In this document: positions 8,246 through 16,654 of the stretch, in pieces | Layout: every line of letters starts with the position of its first letter | How positions within the stretch are numbered: position 1 is the first letter of the stretch | From: Lachnospiraceae bacterium KGMB03038 | GTDB lineage: Bacteria > Bacillota > Clostridia > Lachnospirales > Lachnospiraceae | NCBI GenBank assembly: GCA_007361935.1 | Contig: CP041667.1 | Span: forward strand, 1,268,501-1,332,500 | Length of the DNA: 64,000 bases | Direction: 5' to 3' | Translations under genes and position numbers: made by a program | The notes under the pieces: model-generated | The model's input: the letters and a program-made list of their open reading frames with translations, nothing else | The model's database searches: none | What the model was told of the DNA's origin: nothing

Positions 8246-9148
8246 ATGGGAAAGGCGACATTGGTAGTCATGGCGGCCGGCATTGGCAGCCGATATGGGG
8301 GGATCAAGCAGCTTGCCCAGGTAGGGCCAAATGGCGAGGTGATCGTGGATTATGGAATCCAGGATGCGCTGGAAGCCGGGTTCGATAAGGTGGTATTTGT
8401 GATACGAAAAGATTTGGAGGAAGCCTTTAAAGAGAGGATAGGATATCGGATCGAAAAACAGGTGGAAACCGTTTATGTTTATCAGGAAATCCAAGATGTT
8501 CCTGATAAGTTTCGAGAAAAAGCGGAGATGAGGAAGAAACCTTGGGGAACAGGCCAGGCAATCCTTTGTTGTAAAGACGTAATACAAGAACCGTTTTTGG
8601 TGATCAATGCTGATGATTATTATGGAAAGGAAGCTTACCAGAAGGCATATGCTTATCTGACAAACTCCGCGGGAGACCAGACCAAGAGTAAGAAACTGAC
8701 TTTCTGTATGGTTGGTTTTGTCCTCGGAAAAACATTGAGCGAAAATGGCGGAGTAACCAGGGGGGTGTGTGATGTGGATGCGGATGGTTTCCTGACAGAT
8801 ATCACAGAGACGCACCGCATTGTGAAAACATCGGAAGGGGCTGCTGTGGAGACGGCGGATGGGCTGCGGCCAATTGATGTGAGCCATCCAGTATCTATGA
8901 ATATGTGGGGGCTGACGCCAGGGATTTTTCCGGTTTTGGAGAGCGGATTTGAAGAGTTTCTGGAGCGCTTGGAAGACGGAGAGGGGAAAAAGGAATATCT
9001 GCTTCCTGATATCATTGACCGTCTGTTGAGGGAAGAAAAGGCACAAGTAAAGGTGCTGTGGTCCGGAGATCAGTGGTTTGGCGTGACCTATCAAGAGGAT
9101 AAGGGATGGGTGGAAAAGGCGCTGAGAGAGGTGAGGCAAGAATGTTAG
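8246..9148 (+). CDS. Nucleotidyltransferase (sugar- or alditol-phosphate NTP transferase family)
   Basis: A 300-residue Rossmann-type nucleotidyltransferase. The start at 8246 follows AAAGGAGAACAGGTG; a longer frame from 8183 overlaps the LCP gene and is not needed. The N-terminal loop MAAGIGSRYGGIKQL binds the NTP, and INADDYYG holds the metal-binding aspartate. The family makes NDP-sugars or CDP-alcohols; the specific substrate cannot be read. Location directly after an LCP protein and before the capsule locus suggests supply of an activated surface-polymer precursor. It ends 50 bases before a strong bidirectional terminator. Confidence 0.85.
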   Translation: MGKATLVVMAAGIGSRYGGIKQLAQVGPNGEVIVDYGIQDALEAGFDKVVFVIRKDLEEAFKERIGYRIEKQVETVYVYQEIQDVPDKFREKAEMRKKPWGTGQAILCCKDVIQEPFLVINADDYYGKEAYQKAYAYLTNSAGDQTKSKKLTFCMVGFVLGKTLSENGGVTRGVCDVDADGFLTDITETHRIVKTSEGAAVETADGLRPIDVSHPVSMNMWGLTPGIFPVLESGFEEFLERLEDGEGKKEYLLPDIIDRLLREEKAQVKVLWSGDQWFGVTYQEDKGWVEKALREVRQEC

Positions 9149-9200
9149 AGGCTCCCGCAGCAAAGAAAAGAGACGGAGAGTAAGAATCATTGAATATGTT

Positions 9201-9246
9201 AAAAAGGTCCTCCAATAAATGGAATTTTATTAGGAGGACCTTTTTT
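9201..9246. terminator. Bidirectional Rho-independent terminator
   Basis: AAAAAGGTCCTCC pairs with GGAGGACCTTTTTT, extended by AATAAA/TTTATT, with one bulged base and a short loop. A-run and T-run on the two sides let it stop both the nucleotidyltransferase transcript (+) and the 9230 gene (-), whose TAA stop lies inside it. Confidence 0.88.
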
Positions 9247-9607
9247 GACGTTTCTTTATCAATGCAGATTTGACGTAATATAAGACTGTAGATGTAAATG
9301 CGAATCCGTACAGGAACCCAGAAATAAATCTTTTTTTGTTATTAGATTCATATTTGGAAAAATATTGTACCGTTCCATCGACAGCAAGTGGTATCATCAA
9401 AATAGAGATTTTTTGACGGAAGGTGTGGAATGGAGCAAATAAAAAAGCGAGTAAATGCCCCAAGGCTATTCCGGTGCATCTTGCGCATAAAGGAAATTGA
9501 TATCCCCTAAAAAAGAAGCTTCGTTCGGGCATTTGATGGCAGCTGCAATATTTTTTGCACCATTCCATAGATTTTATCCAGAGTTCATCACGCTTATTTA
9601 CAATCAT
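9230..9607 (-). CDS. DUF2085-type membrane protein
   Basis: A 125-residue protein with the DUF2085 signature CHQMPERSFFFRGYQFP followed by LCARCTGIALG; the cysteines and histidine suggest a metal or redox site. Two or three hydrophobic segments follow (about residues 46-65, 68-85 and 95-112). The family is a small predicted integral membrane protein with no assigned function. Its start overlaps the stop of the upstream zinc-ribbon gene by four bases, so the two form a minus-strand operon. It ends in the shared terminator. Confidence 0.82.
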   Translation of the reverse strand: MIVNKRDELWIKSMEWCKKYCSCHQMPERSFFFRGYQFPLCARCTGIALGHLLAFLFAPFHTFRQKISILMIPLAVDGTVQYFSKYESNNKKRFISGFLYGFAFTSTVLYYVKSALIKKRQKRSS

Positions 9608-9813
9608 ATCTTAAACTTGTTTCCGCAATTAGAACATACCCAATAGTTTGTTGAGTTGATCTGTTTTCCTTTTCCGCAGGCGCCACAAAGGATACCGATC
9701 GGACCTAATAAAAGAGCTCCGCAGCATCCTTTTCCTGCTGAAAAATCTTTGCCTGTTGACGTTGTTTCAGAAACAACCTGGCAATCTGGACAGCCACATT
9801 TTGGACAATTCAT
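9604..9813 (-). CDS. Small zinc-ribbon protein
   Basis: A 69-residue protein with an N-terminal MNCPKCGCPDC and a C-terminal CSNCGNKFKI, forming a split zinc ribbon. Between them sits a glycine/cysteine-rich hydrophobic stretch (GCCGALLLGPIGILCGACG), which could be a membrane hairpin. GGAAAGAGAGG precedes the ATG. It is co-transcribed with the DUF2085 gene. Similar small cysteine proteins are common and uncharacterised. A promoter lies upstream at 9862-9889. Confidence 0.8.
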   Translation of the reverse strand: MNCPKCGCPDCQVVSETTSTGKDFSAGKGCCGALLLGPIGILCGACGKGKQINSTNYWVCSNCGNKFKI

Positions 9814-9861
9814 AGTTTTTCCTCTCTTTCCTTCATTTGTGCTTAAATAATCGCCGCAACG

Positions 9862-9889
9862 ATTATAACCTATTAAGCTGGGCGGTAAA
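9862..9889 (-). promoter_or_regulatory. Probable promoter for the minus-strand zinc-ribbon/DUF2085 operon
   Basis: Read on the minus strand, TTTACC and a perfect TATAAT are 16 bases apart, about 50 bases before the start codon at 9813. Confidence 0.5.
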
Positions 9890-10123
9890 AAATGTTTTTG
9901 ATTTGAGACTTGATATCCCTTTATGTAAATTCAGGTCCATATCAATGCTCCTTTTCATATCATATAAGATTTCCTGACTAAAATCAATCCTTAAGGTATA
10001 TAGAAATCTAGGGGACAGATTGAGGAGAAGTGTTCCTTCTGACTTTTTATATATGCCGATTGTATTAAAAGACTCGTTTTTTTTGTGTTAATAATATTAA
10101 GGGTAGAAATCATGATTTAAAAG

Positions 10124-10152
10124 TTGTATAATAGGTTGAAATTTGGTAAAAT
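10124..10152 (+). promoter_or_regulatory. Probable promoter region of the polysaccharide locus
   Basis: The gap 9850-10213 holds no gene. It is AT-rich and contains a perfect TATAAT at 10127-10132 with no good -35. It also contains an overlapping pair TTGTAT (10124-10129) and TAAAAT (10147-10152) spaced by 17. A short stem (AGAAG/CTTCT near 10030-10045) followed by a T-run could be a weak attenuator, but it lies upstream of these promoters. I see no riboswitch or long leader hairpin. Confidence 0.4.
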
Positions 10153-10213
10153 AAAAAAGTATGTAATAAAAATGTAATAAATTGTAATATTGTAATTTAG
10201 AGAGGATATTATA

Positions 10214-12163
10214 ATGAGTATATTTAATCTTAAAACTTCCAGATCAAGAATGGTACTCTTGTTTCTTGTAGATATATTTACAATTATTTTTGATACCTAT
10301 TGTGCGCTTATCATCCGATTTAAACTGGATAATTTCTATTATGGTATTGTGCCAGAAGGATATATGATGAGTGTAAATACCTATGTTATTATAAATGTAG
10401 CAACGACATTGATCATTTTCCTTGTATTAAATCTATATAATCGTGTCTGGTCTTACGCCAGCATGCATGAAGCGGGTCTGATTGTGGGGGCCAGTATTCT
10501 TTCGACAGCATTTCAGGCGTTCGGAATGAGTTTTCTATATCTTTCTGTGCCAAGAAGTTTCCATATTTTTTATTTCTTTTTCCTGACTATGACTACACTG
10601 GCTACAAGATTTTCCTATCGGATTTTTCATATCCTGAAGCGAGGGATAGAAAAGACGGGAAAAAGACCGATCAATACAATGGTAGTTGGTGCTGGCGAGG
10701 CTGGAAACATTATTATAACAGAGTTAAAGACAAGCCGTCATCTAAACCGGAATGTAGTATGTGTTGTAGATGACAATCCGTCCAAGAAAGGAAAATATAT
10801 CCGTGGAGTGCGCATTGTTGGAGACCGTACTCAGATTAAAGAATATGCAAAGAAGTATAATGTAGACGAGATTATCGTAGCGATTCCATCTGCAAACGCA
10901 AAAGATACCAGAGATATTCTGCGTATTTGTAATGAAACAGATTGCCGATTAAAGGTTCTTCCGGGAGTCTATCAGTTGATTACGGAAGAAGTCAGTGTGT
11001 CTAAGCTGCGTGAAGTGTCCATAGAGGATCTTTTGGGCAGGGACACTGTGAAAATTGATATTGATAGCATTGCAGGATATGTTAGAAACAAAGTTGTTCT
11101 TGTGACGGGAGGGGGAGGTTCCATAGGAAGCGAACTCTGTCGCCAAGTGGCGGCCCATGATCCAAGAATGCTTATCATATTTGATATTTATGAAAACAAT
11201 GCGTATGATATCCAACAGGAGTTGAAGAAAAAATATCCGGCGCTGAAACTGGAGGTTTTGATTGGTTCAGTACGGAACACTGGAAGGATTGAAAGCGTCA
11301 TGGAATTGTATCGTCCGGATGTGGTCTACCATGCGGCAGCTCATAAACATGTACCGCTAATGGAAGACAGTCCGAATGAAGCGATCAAAAATAATGTTTT
11401 TGGAACGTATAAGACAGCAAGAGCAGCAGATAAGTATGGTGTGAAAAAATTTGTGCTGATTTCTACTGATAAAGCGGTAAATCCCACTAATATTATGGGG
11501 GCCTCTAAGCGTCTGTGCGAAATGATCATCCAGACGTTCAGTCATTATTCAAACACGGAATTTGTCGCGGTACGCTTTGGGAATGTTTTGGGCAGCAACG
11601 GAAGTGTAATTCCACTGTTTAAGAAACAGATGGAGGCGGGAGGCCCTGTTACCGTTACACATCCTGATATCATCCGCTATTTTATGACGATTCCAGAAGC
11701 CGTTTCTCTGGTAATGGAGGCAGGAGCGCTTGCAAGGGGCGGTGAAATATTTGTGCTTGACATGGGCGAACCTGTTAAAATCGCAGATTTGGCTAAAAAT
11801 CTGATTCGTCTGTCAGGATATACCTTAGGTGTAGATATGGATATCGTGTATACGGGATTGAGACCAGGTGAAAAGCTATATGAGGAGCTGCTGACAAAAG
11901 AAGAAGGACTTCAAAAAACGCCAAACAACTTAATTTATATTGGCAGGCCGTTGGAATTTAATGAAGTACATTTTCTTAGTCAGTTAAGAATATTGGAAGA
12001 GGCGGCAGCAAATGAGAGCAGAGATGTAAAAGAAATTGTTTCTCAAATTGTTCCAACTTATACGATTAAACCGGAAGACAGAGAACGAGATGAAGATGCC
12101 TATCAGGAATTGCTCAGCCTTGGGAAAGCAAGTCATGAAAAATCAGTGATGGAGGATAAATAG
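10214..12163 (+). CDS. Membrane nucleotide-sugar 4,6-dehydratase (PglF/WbpM/CapD type)
   Basis: A 649-residue protein with four N-terminal transmembrane helices (about residues 12-130). A first nucleotide-binding domain follows (MVVGAGEAGN, about 160-180), then an SDR dehydratase domain starting near residue 295 with LVTGGGGSIGSELCRQV. The catalytic segment reads STDKAVNPTNIMGASKR, the SMK variant of the usual SYK triad found in PglF/FlaA1-type enzymes. These convert UDP-GlcNAc to the 4-keto-6-deoxy sugar. Next to a PglE-like aminotransferase and a PglC-like phosphosugar transferase, it should start the priming-sugar pathway. It is the first gene of the long operon, with AGAGGATAT before the ATG. 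Confidence 0.93.
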   Translation: MSIFNLKTSRSRMVLLFLVDIFTIIFDTYCALIIRFKLDNFYYGIVPEGYMMSVNTYVIINVATTLIIFLVLNLYNRVWSYASMHEAGLIVGASILSTAFQAFGMSFLYLSVPRSFHIFYFFFLTMTTLATRFSYRIFHILKRGIEKTGKRPINTMVVGAGEAGNIIITELKTSRHLNRNVVCVVDDNPSKKGKYIRGVRIVGDRTQIKEYAKKYNVDEIIVAIPSANAKDTRDILRICNETDCRLKVLPGVYQLITEEVSVSKLREVSIEDLLGRDTVKIDIDSIAGYVRNKVVLVTGGGGSIGSELCRQVAAHDPRMLIIFDIYENNAYDIQQELKKKYPALKLEVLIGSVRNTGRIESVMELYRPDVVYHAAAHKHVPLMEDSPNEAIKNNVFGTYKTARAADKYGVKKFVLISTDKAVNPTNIMGASKRLCEMIIQTFSHYSNTEFVAVRFGNVLGSNGSVIPLFKKQMEAGGPVTVTHPDIIRYFMTIPEAVSLVMEAGALARGGEIFVLDMGEPVKIADLAKNLIRLSGYTLGVDMDIVYTGLRPGEKLYEELLTKEEGLQKTPNNLIYIGRPLEFNEVHFLSQLRILEEAAANESRDVKEIVSQIVPTYTIKPEDRERDEDAYQELLSLGKASHEKSVMEDK

Positions 12164-12164
12164 G

Positions 12165-13373
12165 ATGAAAGATATGCACATTGCATTTTCTCCACCGGAC
12201 ATTACGGAGGCGGAGATTGCAGAAGTTGTTGATACGTTGCAAAGTGGTTGGATTACAACGGGGCCCAAGACGAAAGAGCTTGAAAAGCAGATTGCGGAAT
12301 ACTGTCATGTCAGCAGGGCTGCTTGCTTGAATTCGGCTACGGCCTGCGCGGAAATGGCGCTTAGAATTCTGGGCATTGGTCCGGGGGACGAGGTGATCAC
12401 AACAGCGTATACCTATACAGCTACAGCAAGTGTAGTCTGTCATGTGGGGGCGAAATTGGTTTTGGTAGATGTCCAGCCGGATTCCTATGAAATGGATTAT
12501 GAAAAGATGGAAGAGGCGATCACAGAAAAAACAAAGGCAATCATACCGGTTGATCTTGGTGGAGTGATTTGTGATTATGATAAAATATTTGCAGTCGTAA
12601 ACGCAAAAAAATCGCTGTTTCATGCTGATAATGAGATCCAAGAAAAGTTGGGGAGAATAGCAGTCGTTGCAGATGGCGCCCATGCTTTTGGCGCTGTAAG
12701 AGATGGAAAACGCTGCGGAGAAATTGCTGATTTTACAAGTTTTTCTTTTCATGCAGTTAAAAATTTTACCACGGCTGAGGGAGGAGCGCTTACCTGGAGA
12801 GATATAGATGGAATAGATAATGAAGAAATCTACAAACAGATCATGTTACTGTCTCTTCATGGCCAGTCTAAAGATGCGCTGGCAAAAACACAGCTTGGCG
12901 CCTGGGAATATGATGTAGTTGCGCCTTATTATAAGTGTAATATGACGGATATTATGGCGGCGATCGGCTTGGCACAGATGAAGAGATATCCTTCTCTTCT
13001 GGCGAGAAGACGAGAAATTATTGAGAAATATAATGAAAGTCTTTCTAACTATAATGTAAAGGTGCTGGGGCATTATGGGGAGAATTTTTCCTCCAGCGGT
13101 CATCTTTATCTTGTCAGGGTGAATGGAAAAACAAGACAGGAGTGCAACGAAATCATAAATCAAATGGCAGAAAAAGGTGTTGCGACGAATGTCCATTATA
13201 AACCGTTGCCGTTGCTGACTGCTTATAAGAATCTTGGATTTGATATAAAAGATTATCCGAATGCTTATGCCATGTATGAAAATGAGATTACATTTCCGCT
13301 TCATACGAAATTGGCAGATGAGGAAGTGGAGTATGTTCTCTATACATTTGCAAAATCATTAGGTGAGGAATAG
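12165..13373 (+). CDS. DegT/DnrJ/EryC1/StrS aminotransferase (PglE-like)
   Basis: A 402-residue PLP-dependent sugar aminotransferase. The PLP lysine is K199 in SFHAVKNFTTAEGG, with VVADGAHAFGA as the cofactor-binding strand. It would transfer an amino group from glutamate to C4 of the keto sugar made by the 10214 enzyme, giving UDP-4-amino-4,6-dideoxy-GlcNAc. It is slightly longer than usual because of a roughly 25-residue insertion (about residues 142-165) ahead of the PLP-binding strand. One base separates it from the 10214 stop, with GGAGG inside that gene's end. Order and spacing support a shared pathway. Confidence 0.92.
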   Translation: MKDMHIAFSPPDITEAEIAEVVDTLQSGWITTGPKTKELEKQIAEYCHVSRAACLNSATACAEMALRILGIGPGDEVITTAYTYTATASVVCHVGAKLVLVDVQPDSYEMDYEKMEEAITEKTKAIIPVDLGGVICDYDKIFAVVNAKKSLFHADNEIQEKLGRIAVVADGAHAFGAVRDGKRCGEIADFTSFSFHAVKNFTTAEGGALTWRDIDGIDNEEIYKQIMLLSLHGQSKDALAKTQLGAWEYDVVAPYYKCNMTDIMAAIGLAQMKRYPSLLARRREIIEKYNESLSNYNVKVLGHYGENFSSSGHLYLVRVNGKTRQECNEIINQMAEKGVATNVHYKPLPLLTAYKNLGFDIKDYPNAYAMYENEITFPLHTKLADEEVEYVLYTFAKSLGEE

Positions 13374-13379
13374 AGAGTA

Positions 13380-14063
13380 ATGAGAAAATGGGAAGAACTC
13401 CCTGCGGATATGCGGGTTCCGGAAGTCAGAAAGTATTATGATATCTTACAAAGGCATAAAGGGAGTTTGATTCTGAAACGTGTTTTTGATATAATAATTG
13501 CGGGTCTGTTACTGATCCTGCTGTCGCCGGTTCTGCTGGCACTGAGTATTCTAATCAAGGCGGATTCAAAAGGACCGGTTTTCTTTCGTCAGGTACGGGT
13601 GACGAGATACGGGAAACCATTCCGGATTTTTAAGTTTCGAACCATGGTAGACCATGCGGATCAGATGGGGACTCAGGTTACCACCAAGGGAGATGCCCGG
13701 GTGACAAAGCTTGGAAAGAAACTGAGACGCTGCAGATTGGACGAGCTTCCGCAGTTGCTGAATATCCTGACGGGAGATATGACTTTCGTTGGAACCAGGC
13801 CGGAAGTGGAGAAGTATGTCCGGTATTATACCAATGAGATGAAAGCGACTTTACTTCTGCCGGCAGGAGTGACGTCTATGACAAGTATCGAGTATAAGGA
13901 CGAAGAACGTCTGCTGCAGTCGGCAGACGATGCGGATGAAGTATATATCCAGACTATTCTGCCGGAGAAGATGAGGTATAATCTGGAAGCGATTGAGAAG
14001 TTTTCTTTTTTTAGAGATATCGCTACTATGTTTGCAACTGTAAAAGCTGTAACAGGAAAGTGA
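13380..14063 (+). CDS. Bacterial sugar transferase (priming phosphoglycosyltransferase, PglC/WcaJ type)
   Basis: A 227-residue monotopic phosphoglycosyltransferase. One hydrophobic helix (about residues 30-58, KRVFDIIIAGLLLILLSPVL) precedes the conserved PVFFRQVRVTRYGKPF and KFRTM segment, then RRCRLDELPQLLNIL and FVGTRPE. The Asp-Glu pair in LDELPQ belongs to the catalytic region. It moves a sugar-1-phosphate onto undecaprenyl phosphate and so starts the repeat unit. A short PglC-like form directly after PglF- and PglE-like genes suggests that the primed sugar is the 4-amino-4,6-dideoxy sugar after acylation. Confidence 0.93.
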   Translation: MRKWEELPADMRVPEVRKYYDILQRHKGSLILKRVFDIIIAGLLLILLSPVLLALSILIKADSKGPVFFRQVRVTRYGKPFRIFKFRTMVDHADQMGTQVTTKGDARVTKLGKKLRRCRLDELPQLLNILTGDMTFVGTRPEVEKYVRYYTNEMKATLLLPAGVTSMTSIEYKDEERLLQSADDADEVYIQTILPEKMRYNLEAIEKFSFFRDIATMFATVKAVTGK

Positions 14064-14072
14064 GGAAGAATC

Positions 14073-15380
14073 ATGAATATAAAAACAGTCACAGTGGTGG
14101 GTGCTAATGGGACAATGGGAAGTAATGTAGCTGGAATATGGGCTTCGTTTGGTGGGGCTCATGTTTATGTGATTAGCAGAACAAAAGAAAAGTCTGAAGA
14201 AGCAATTAAACGTGCTGCAAAGTCTGTTCGTGCAGATGCGATTAAACAAAATATGGAAGCAAAAGATTATTCTGATCTGGCAGAATGTATCAGTCATTCG
14301 GATCTGGTTTTTGAGAGTATTGCAGAAAATGAAGAGTTAAAAAAGGATTTTTTAAAGGAAGCAGCTAAACATATATCTGATCATACATTAGTATGTTCCG
14401 GGACATCAGGATTGTCAATTGATGAGATGGCAGAAGTATTGCCGAAACAGTATCGTGGCAATTTTATGGGAATGCATTTTTTCAACCCACCGTATAATAT
14501 GCCCTTGTGCGAATTGGTTGGCTCGGAGTATGTTGAGGGGAAAAAGCTGGAAGAAATCAAGAAATATCTTGAAGAAACATTGTTAAGAACTGTTGTTATC
14601 GTTAAAGACTGTCCGGCATTTATGGGAAATAGAATAGGGTTTTTTTTGATAAACCTTGCAGTCCAATATGCCGAAATTTATAAGGACAGAGGCGGGGTAG
14701 ATTACATTGATGCAATTATGGGACCGTTTACAGGCAGAAATATGGCGCCAATTCGTACGGCAGATTTTGTGGGCTTAGATGTGCATAAAGCAATCGTTGA
14801 TAATGTTTATAAAAATACGAACGATTACGCAAAAGAAGCATTTAGGTTGCCGGAATATGTTGAAAAGTTAATTGGAGCAGGCCGCCTGGGGTATAAGACA
14901 AAAGAAGGACTTTATAAAACAATTCAGACAGAGGCAGGAAAAAAGCGGTATTGTGTTTATGATATTAAAACTGATCAATATCGAGACATAAAGAATTATA
15001 ATGTTCCGTTTGCCTCTTCCATGGTAAAGAATTTTTCGGATGGACTGTATGGAGAGGCAATAGCGAGACTCTTGGAGGATTGCTCGGAAGAAGGAGAGAT
15101 CTGTAAGAAGTTTATGGTTGAGTATGTGGTTTATTCGTTGCATATTAATCGTGAAGTGGGATATACAGTTTATGATGCTGATGATACAATGGCAGCTGGT
15201 TTTTCTTGGATTCCGCCGCTTGCAGTGATAGAAAGTTTTGGCGGGAAAGAGAAATTCAAGAGAATGGCAAGAACAGTATTGACGGAAAAAGAATGGAATG
15301 AAATGGATGTTGATACATTGCTGACCAATAGTCCAAAATCTAGATATGATTATAAGAGATTTTTTAAGGCAAAAAGATAA
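14073..15380 (+). CDS. 3-hydroxyacyl-CoA dehydrogenase family protein inside the polysaccharide locus
   Basis: A 435-residue protein with an N-terminal NAD-binding fold (VVGANGTMGSNVAG), the catalytic region MGMHFFNPPYNMPLCELV and CPAFMGNRIGFFLINLAV, all as in 3-hydroxyacyl-CoA dehydrogenases. A C-terminal extension of about 120 residues is unrecognised. The family interconverts 3-ketoacyl-CoA and 3-hydroxyacyl-CoA. The usual beta-oxidation partners are absent; a thiolase and an LpxD-like acyltransferase follow immediately. I infer that it makes a 3-hydroxyacyl-CoA, perhaps 3-hydroxybutyryl-CoA, for sugar N-acylation. AGGAAGAATC precedes the ATG. Confidence 0.88.
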   Translation: MNIKTVTVVGANGTMGSNVAGIWASFGGAHVYVISRTKEKSEEAIKRAAKSVRADAIKQNMEAKDYSDLAECISHSDLVFESIAENEELKKDFLKEAAKHISDHTLVCSGTSGLSIDEMAEVLPKQYRGNFMGMHFFNPPYNMPLCELVGSEYVEGKKLEEIKKYLEETLLRTVVIVKDCPAFMGNRIGFFLINLAVQYAEIYKDRGGVDYIDAIMGPFTGRNMAPIRTADFVGLDVHKAIVDNVYKNTNDYAKEAFRLPEYVEKLIGAGRLGYKTKEGLYKTIQTEAGKKRYCVYDIKTDQYRDIKNYNVPFASSMVKNFSDGLYGEAIARLLEDCSEEGEICKKFMVEYVVYSLHINREVGYTVYDADDTMAAGFSWIPPLAVIESFGGKEKFKRMARTVLTEKEWNEMDVDTLLTNSPKSRYDYKRFFKAKR

Positions 15381-15390
15381 GGAGATTACA

Positions 15391-16641
15391 ATGGAGAAAG
15401 TATATATTCTGGGCGGCGCACAGACGGATTTTGAGCGAAATTGGAGCAAAGAGGGAAAAGGTATGCTTGCTCTTCTTCGTGAGGTGTTAGAAGAAGGGAT
15501 GAAAAACAGCGGTCTTGAACCTGAAGAAATAGAACGATTAAATCACGATAATAAGATAGCATGTTTTGTGGGGAATTTTATAGCGGAAAAATATGTTGGG
15601 CAAGGGCATTTGGGTGCGTTGCTTACAGAAGTAAATCCAATTTTTTATGGGGTTCCGTCCGCGCGTTATGAGGCTGCATGTGCCTCTGGTTCTGTTGCGC
15701 TTGATGCCGCGGCGACAAAAATACGGACAGGAGATTATGATGTTGCTGTTGTGGTGGGGTGGGAATTAATGAAAACTGTAGATGCAAAGACAGGAGGAGA
15801 CTTCCTTGGATGTGCAGCTTATTATGAAAAAGAGGGAAGAGGGATAGATTTTCCATTCCCAAATCTGTTTGGACAACTTGCGGATGCAATAATTGAAAAG
15901 TATGATTTAGACGAAAAGAGATTTATGGAGAATTTGGCTCGAATTTCAAGCATAAATTATCAGAACGCTAAACGGAATCCGTATGCGCAGACGAGAAAGT
16001 GGTTTATGAATGAAGAGCAGGCAAATATGCGTGGGTCTGAAACGAATCCTTATGTGGGAGGCCGCCTGGCTTCATCGGATTGTTCTCAAGTGACAGATGG
16101 GGCAGCTATGGTTGTTCTTGTATCCGAAAAGTATAAAAATGCAGTATTGCCTGATAAAAAGCTGCCTATTATAAAAGGATACGGACATCGTGTTGCACCG
16201 ATGCTCTTTTCAAAAAAGTTAGCAGAAAATAAAGATAGTGAATATGTTCTTCCGTGGACGAGAAAAGCTGTTGAAGAGGCGTATAAAAGGGCGGAAATGA
16301 CAGTAGCGGATATAGATGTTTTTGAGACTCATGACTGCTTTACTTCCAGTGAGTATGCAGCGATATCAGCATTTGGTCTTACTGATCCTGGAAAAGAATT
16401 TGAGGCGATAGAAAGTGGACTGATTGCATTCGACGGAGAAAAGCCAATCAACCCAAGTGGCGGACTGATCGGTTGTGGACATCCGGTAGGAGCAAGCGGA
16501 GTCAGGATGTTTTTGGATTTATATAAACAAGTAAGTGGCAAGGCTCAGTCATATCAAGTCAGAAATGCGCATAATGGGATGATGTTAAATATTGGAGGAT
16601 CTGCGACAACAAATTATGTATTTATTGTTGGACAAGAGTAA
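15391..16641 (+). CDS. Thiolase family protein (acetyl-CoA acetyltransferase / SCP-x type)
   Basis: A 416-residue thiolase-fold enzyme. ATG 15391 follows AAGGAGATTACA; an upstream in-frame start at 15346 lies inside the dehydrogenase gene and lacks a ribosome site. The nucleophilic cysteine is C97 in YEAACASGSVALDAA. Downstream are VFETHDCFTSSEYAAISAFG and the His motif NPSGGLIGCGHPVGASGV. Thiolases condense two acyl-CoA or split 3-ketoacyl-CoA. Ten bases after the dehydrogenase and 13 before the LpxD-like gene, it most likely makes acetoacetyl-CoA as hydroxyacyl precursor. A degradative role is less likely in this context. Confidence 0.88.
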   Translation: MEKVYILGGAQTDFERNWSKEGKGMLALLREVLEEGMKNSGLEPEEIERLNHDNKIACFVGNFIAEKYVGQGHLGALLTEVNPIFYGVPSARYEAACASGSVALDAAATKIRTGDYDVAVVVGWELMKTVDAKTGGDFLGCAAYYEKEGRGIDFPFPNLFGQLADAIIEKYDLDEKRFMENLARISSINYQNAKRNPYAQTRKWFMNEEQANMRGSETNPYVGGRLASSDCSQVTDGAAMVVLVSEKYKNAVLPDKKLPIIKGYGHRVAPMLFSKKLAENKDSEYVLPWTRKAVEEAYKRAEMTVADIDVFETHDCFTSSEYAAISAFGLTDPGKEFEAIESGLIAFDGEKPINPSGGLIGCGHPVGASGVRMFLDLYKQVSGKAQSYQVRNAHNGMMLNIGGSATTNYVFIVGQE

Positions 16642-16654
16642 AAAGGAGAGAAAA

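Noticed and set aside
8210..9190. Minus-strand open frame of 326 codons opposite the nucleotidyltransferase
   Set aside because: It is a shadow of the plus-strand gene, which has a proper ribosome site and nucleotide-binding motifs.
9881..9892. ops/JUMPstart-like GGCGGTA upstream of the capsule locus
   Set aside because: Only the first seven bases match. The site coincides with the -35 of the minus-strand promoter and lies before the likely capsule promoter.
10000..10050. GGGGACAG near 10013 as a third copy of the palindromic repeat
   Set aside because: Only the eight-base head matches; the 40-base palindrome is absent.
15346..15390. Longer N-terminus for the thiolase starting at 15346
   Set aside because: The extension lies within the preceding dehydrogenase gene and has no ribosome site, while ATG 15391 follows AAGGAGATTACA and begins at the normal thiolase N-terminus.
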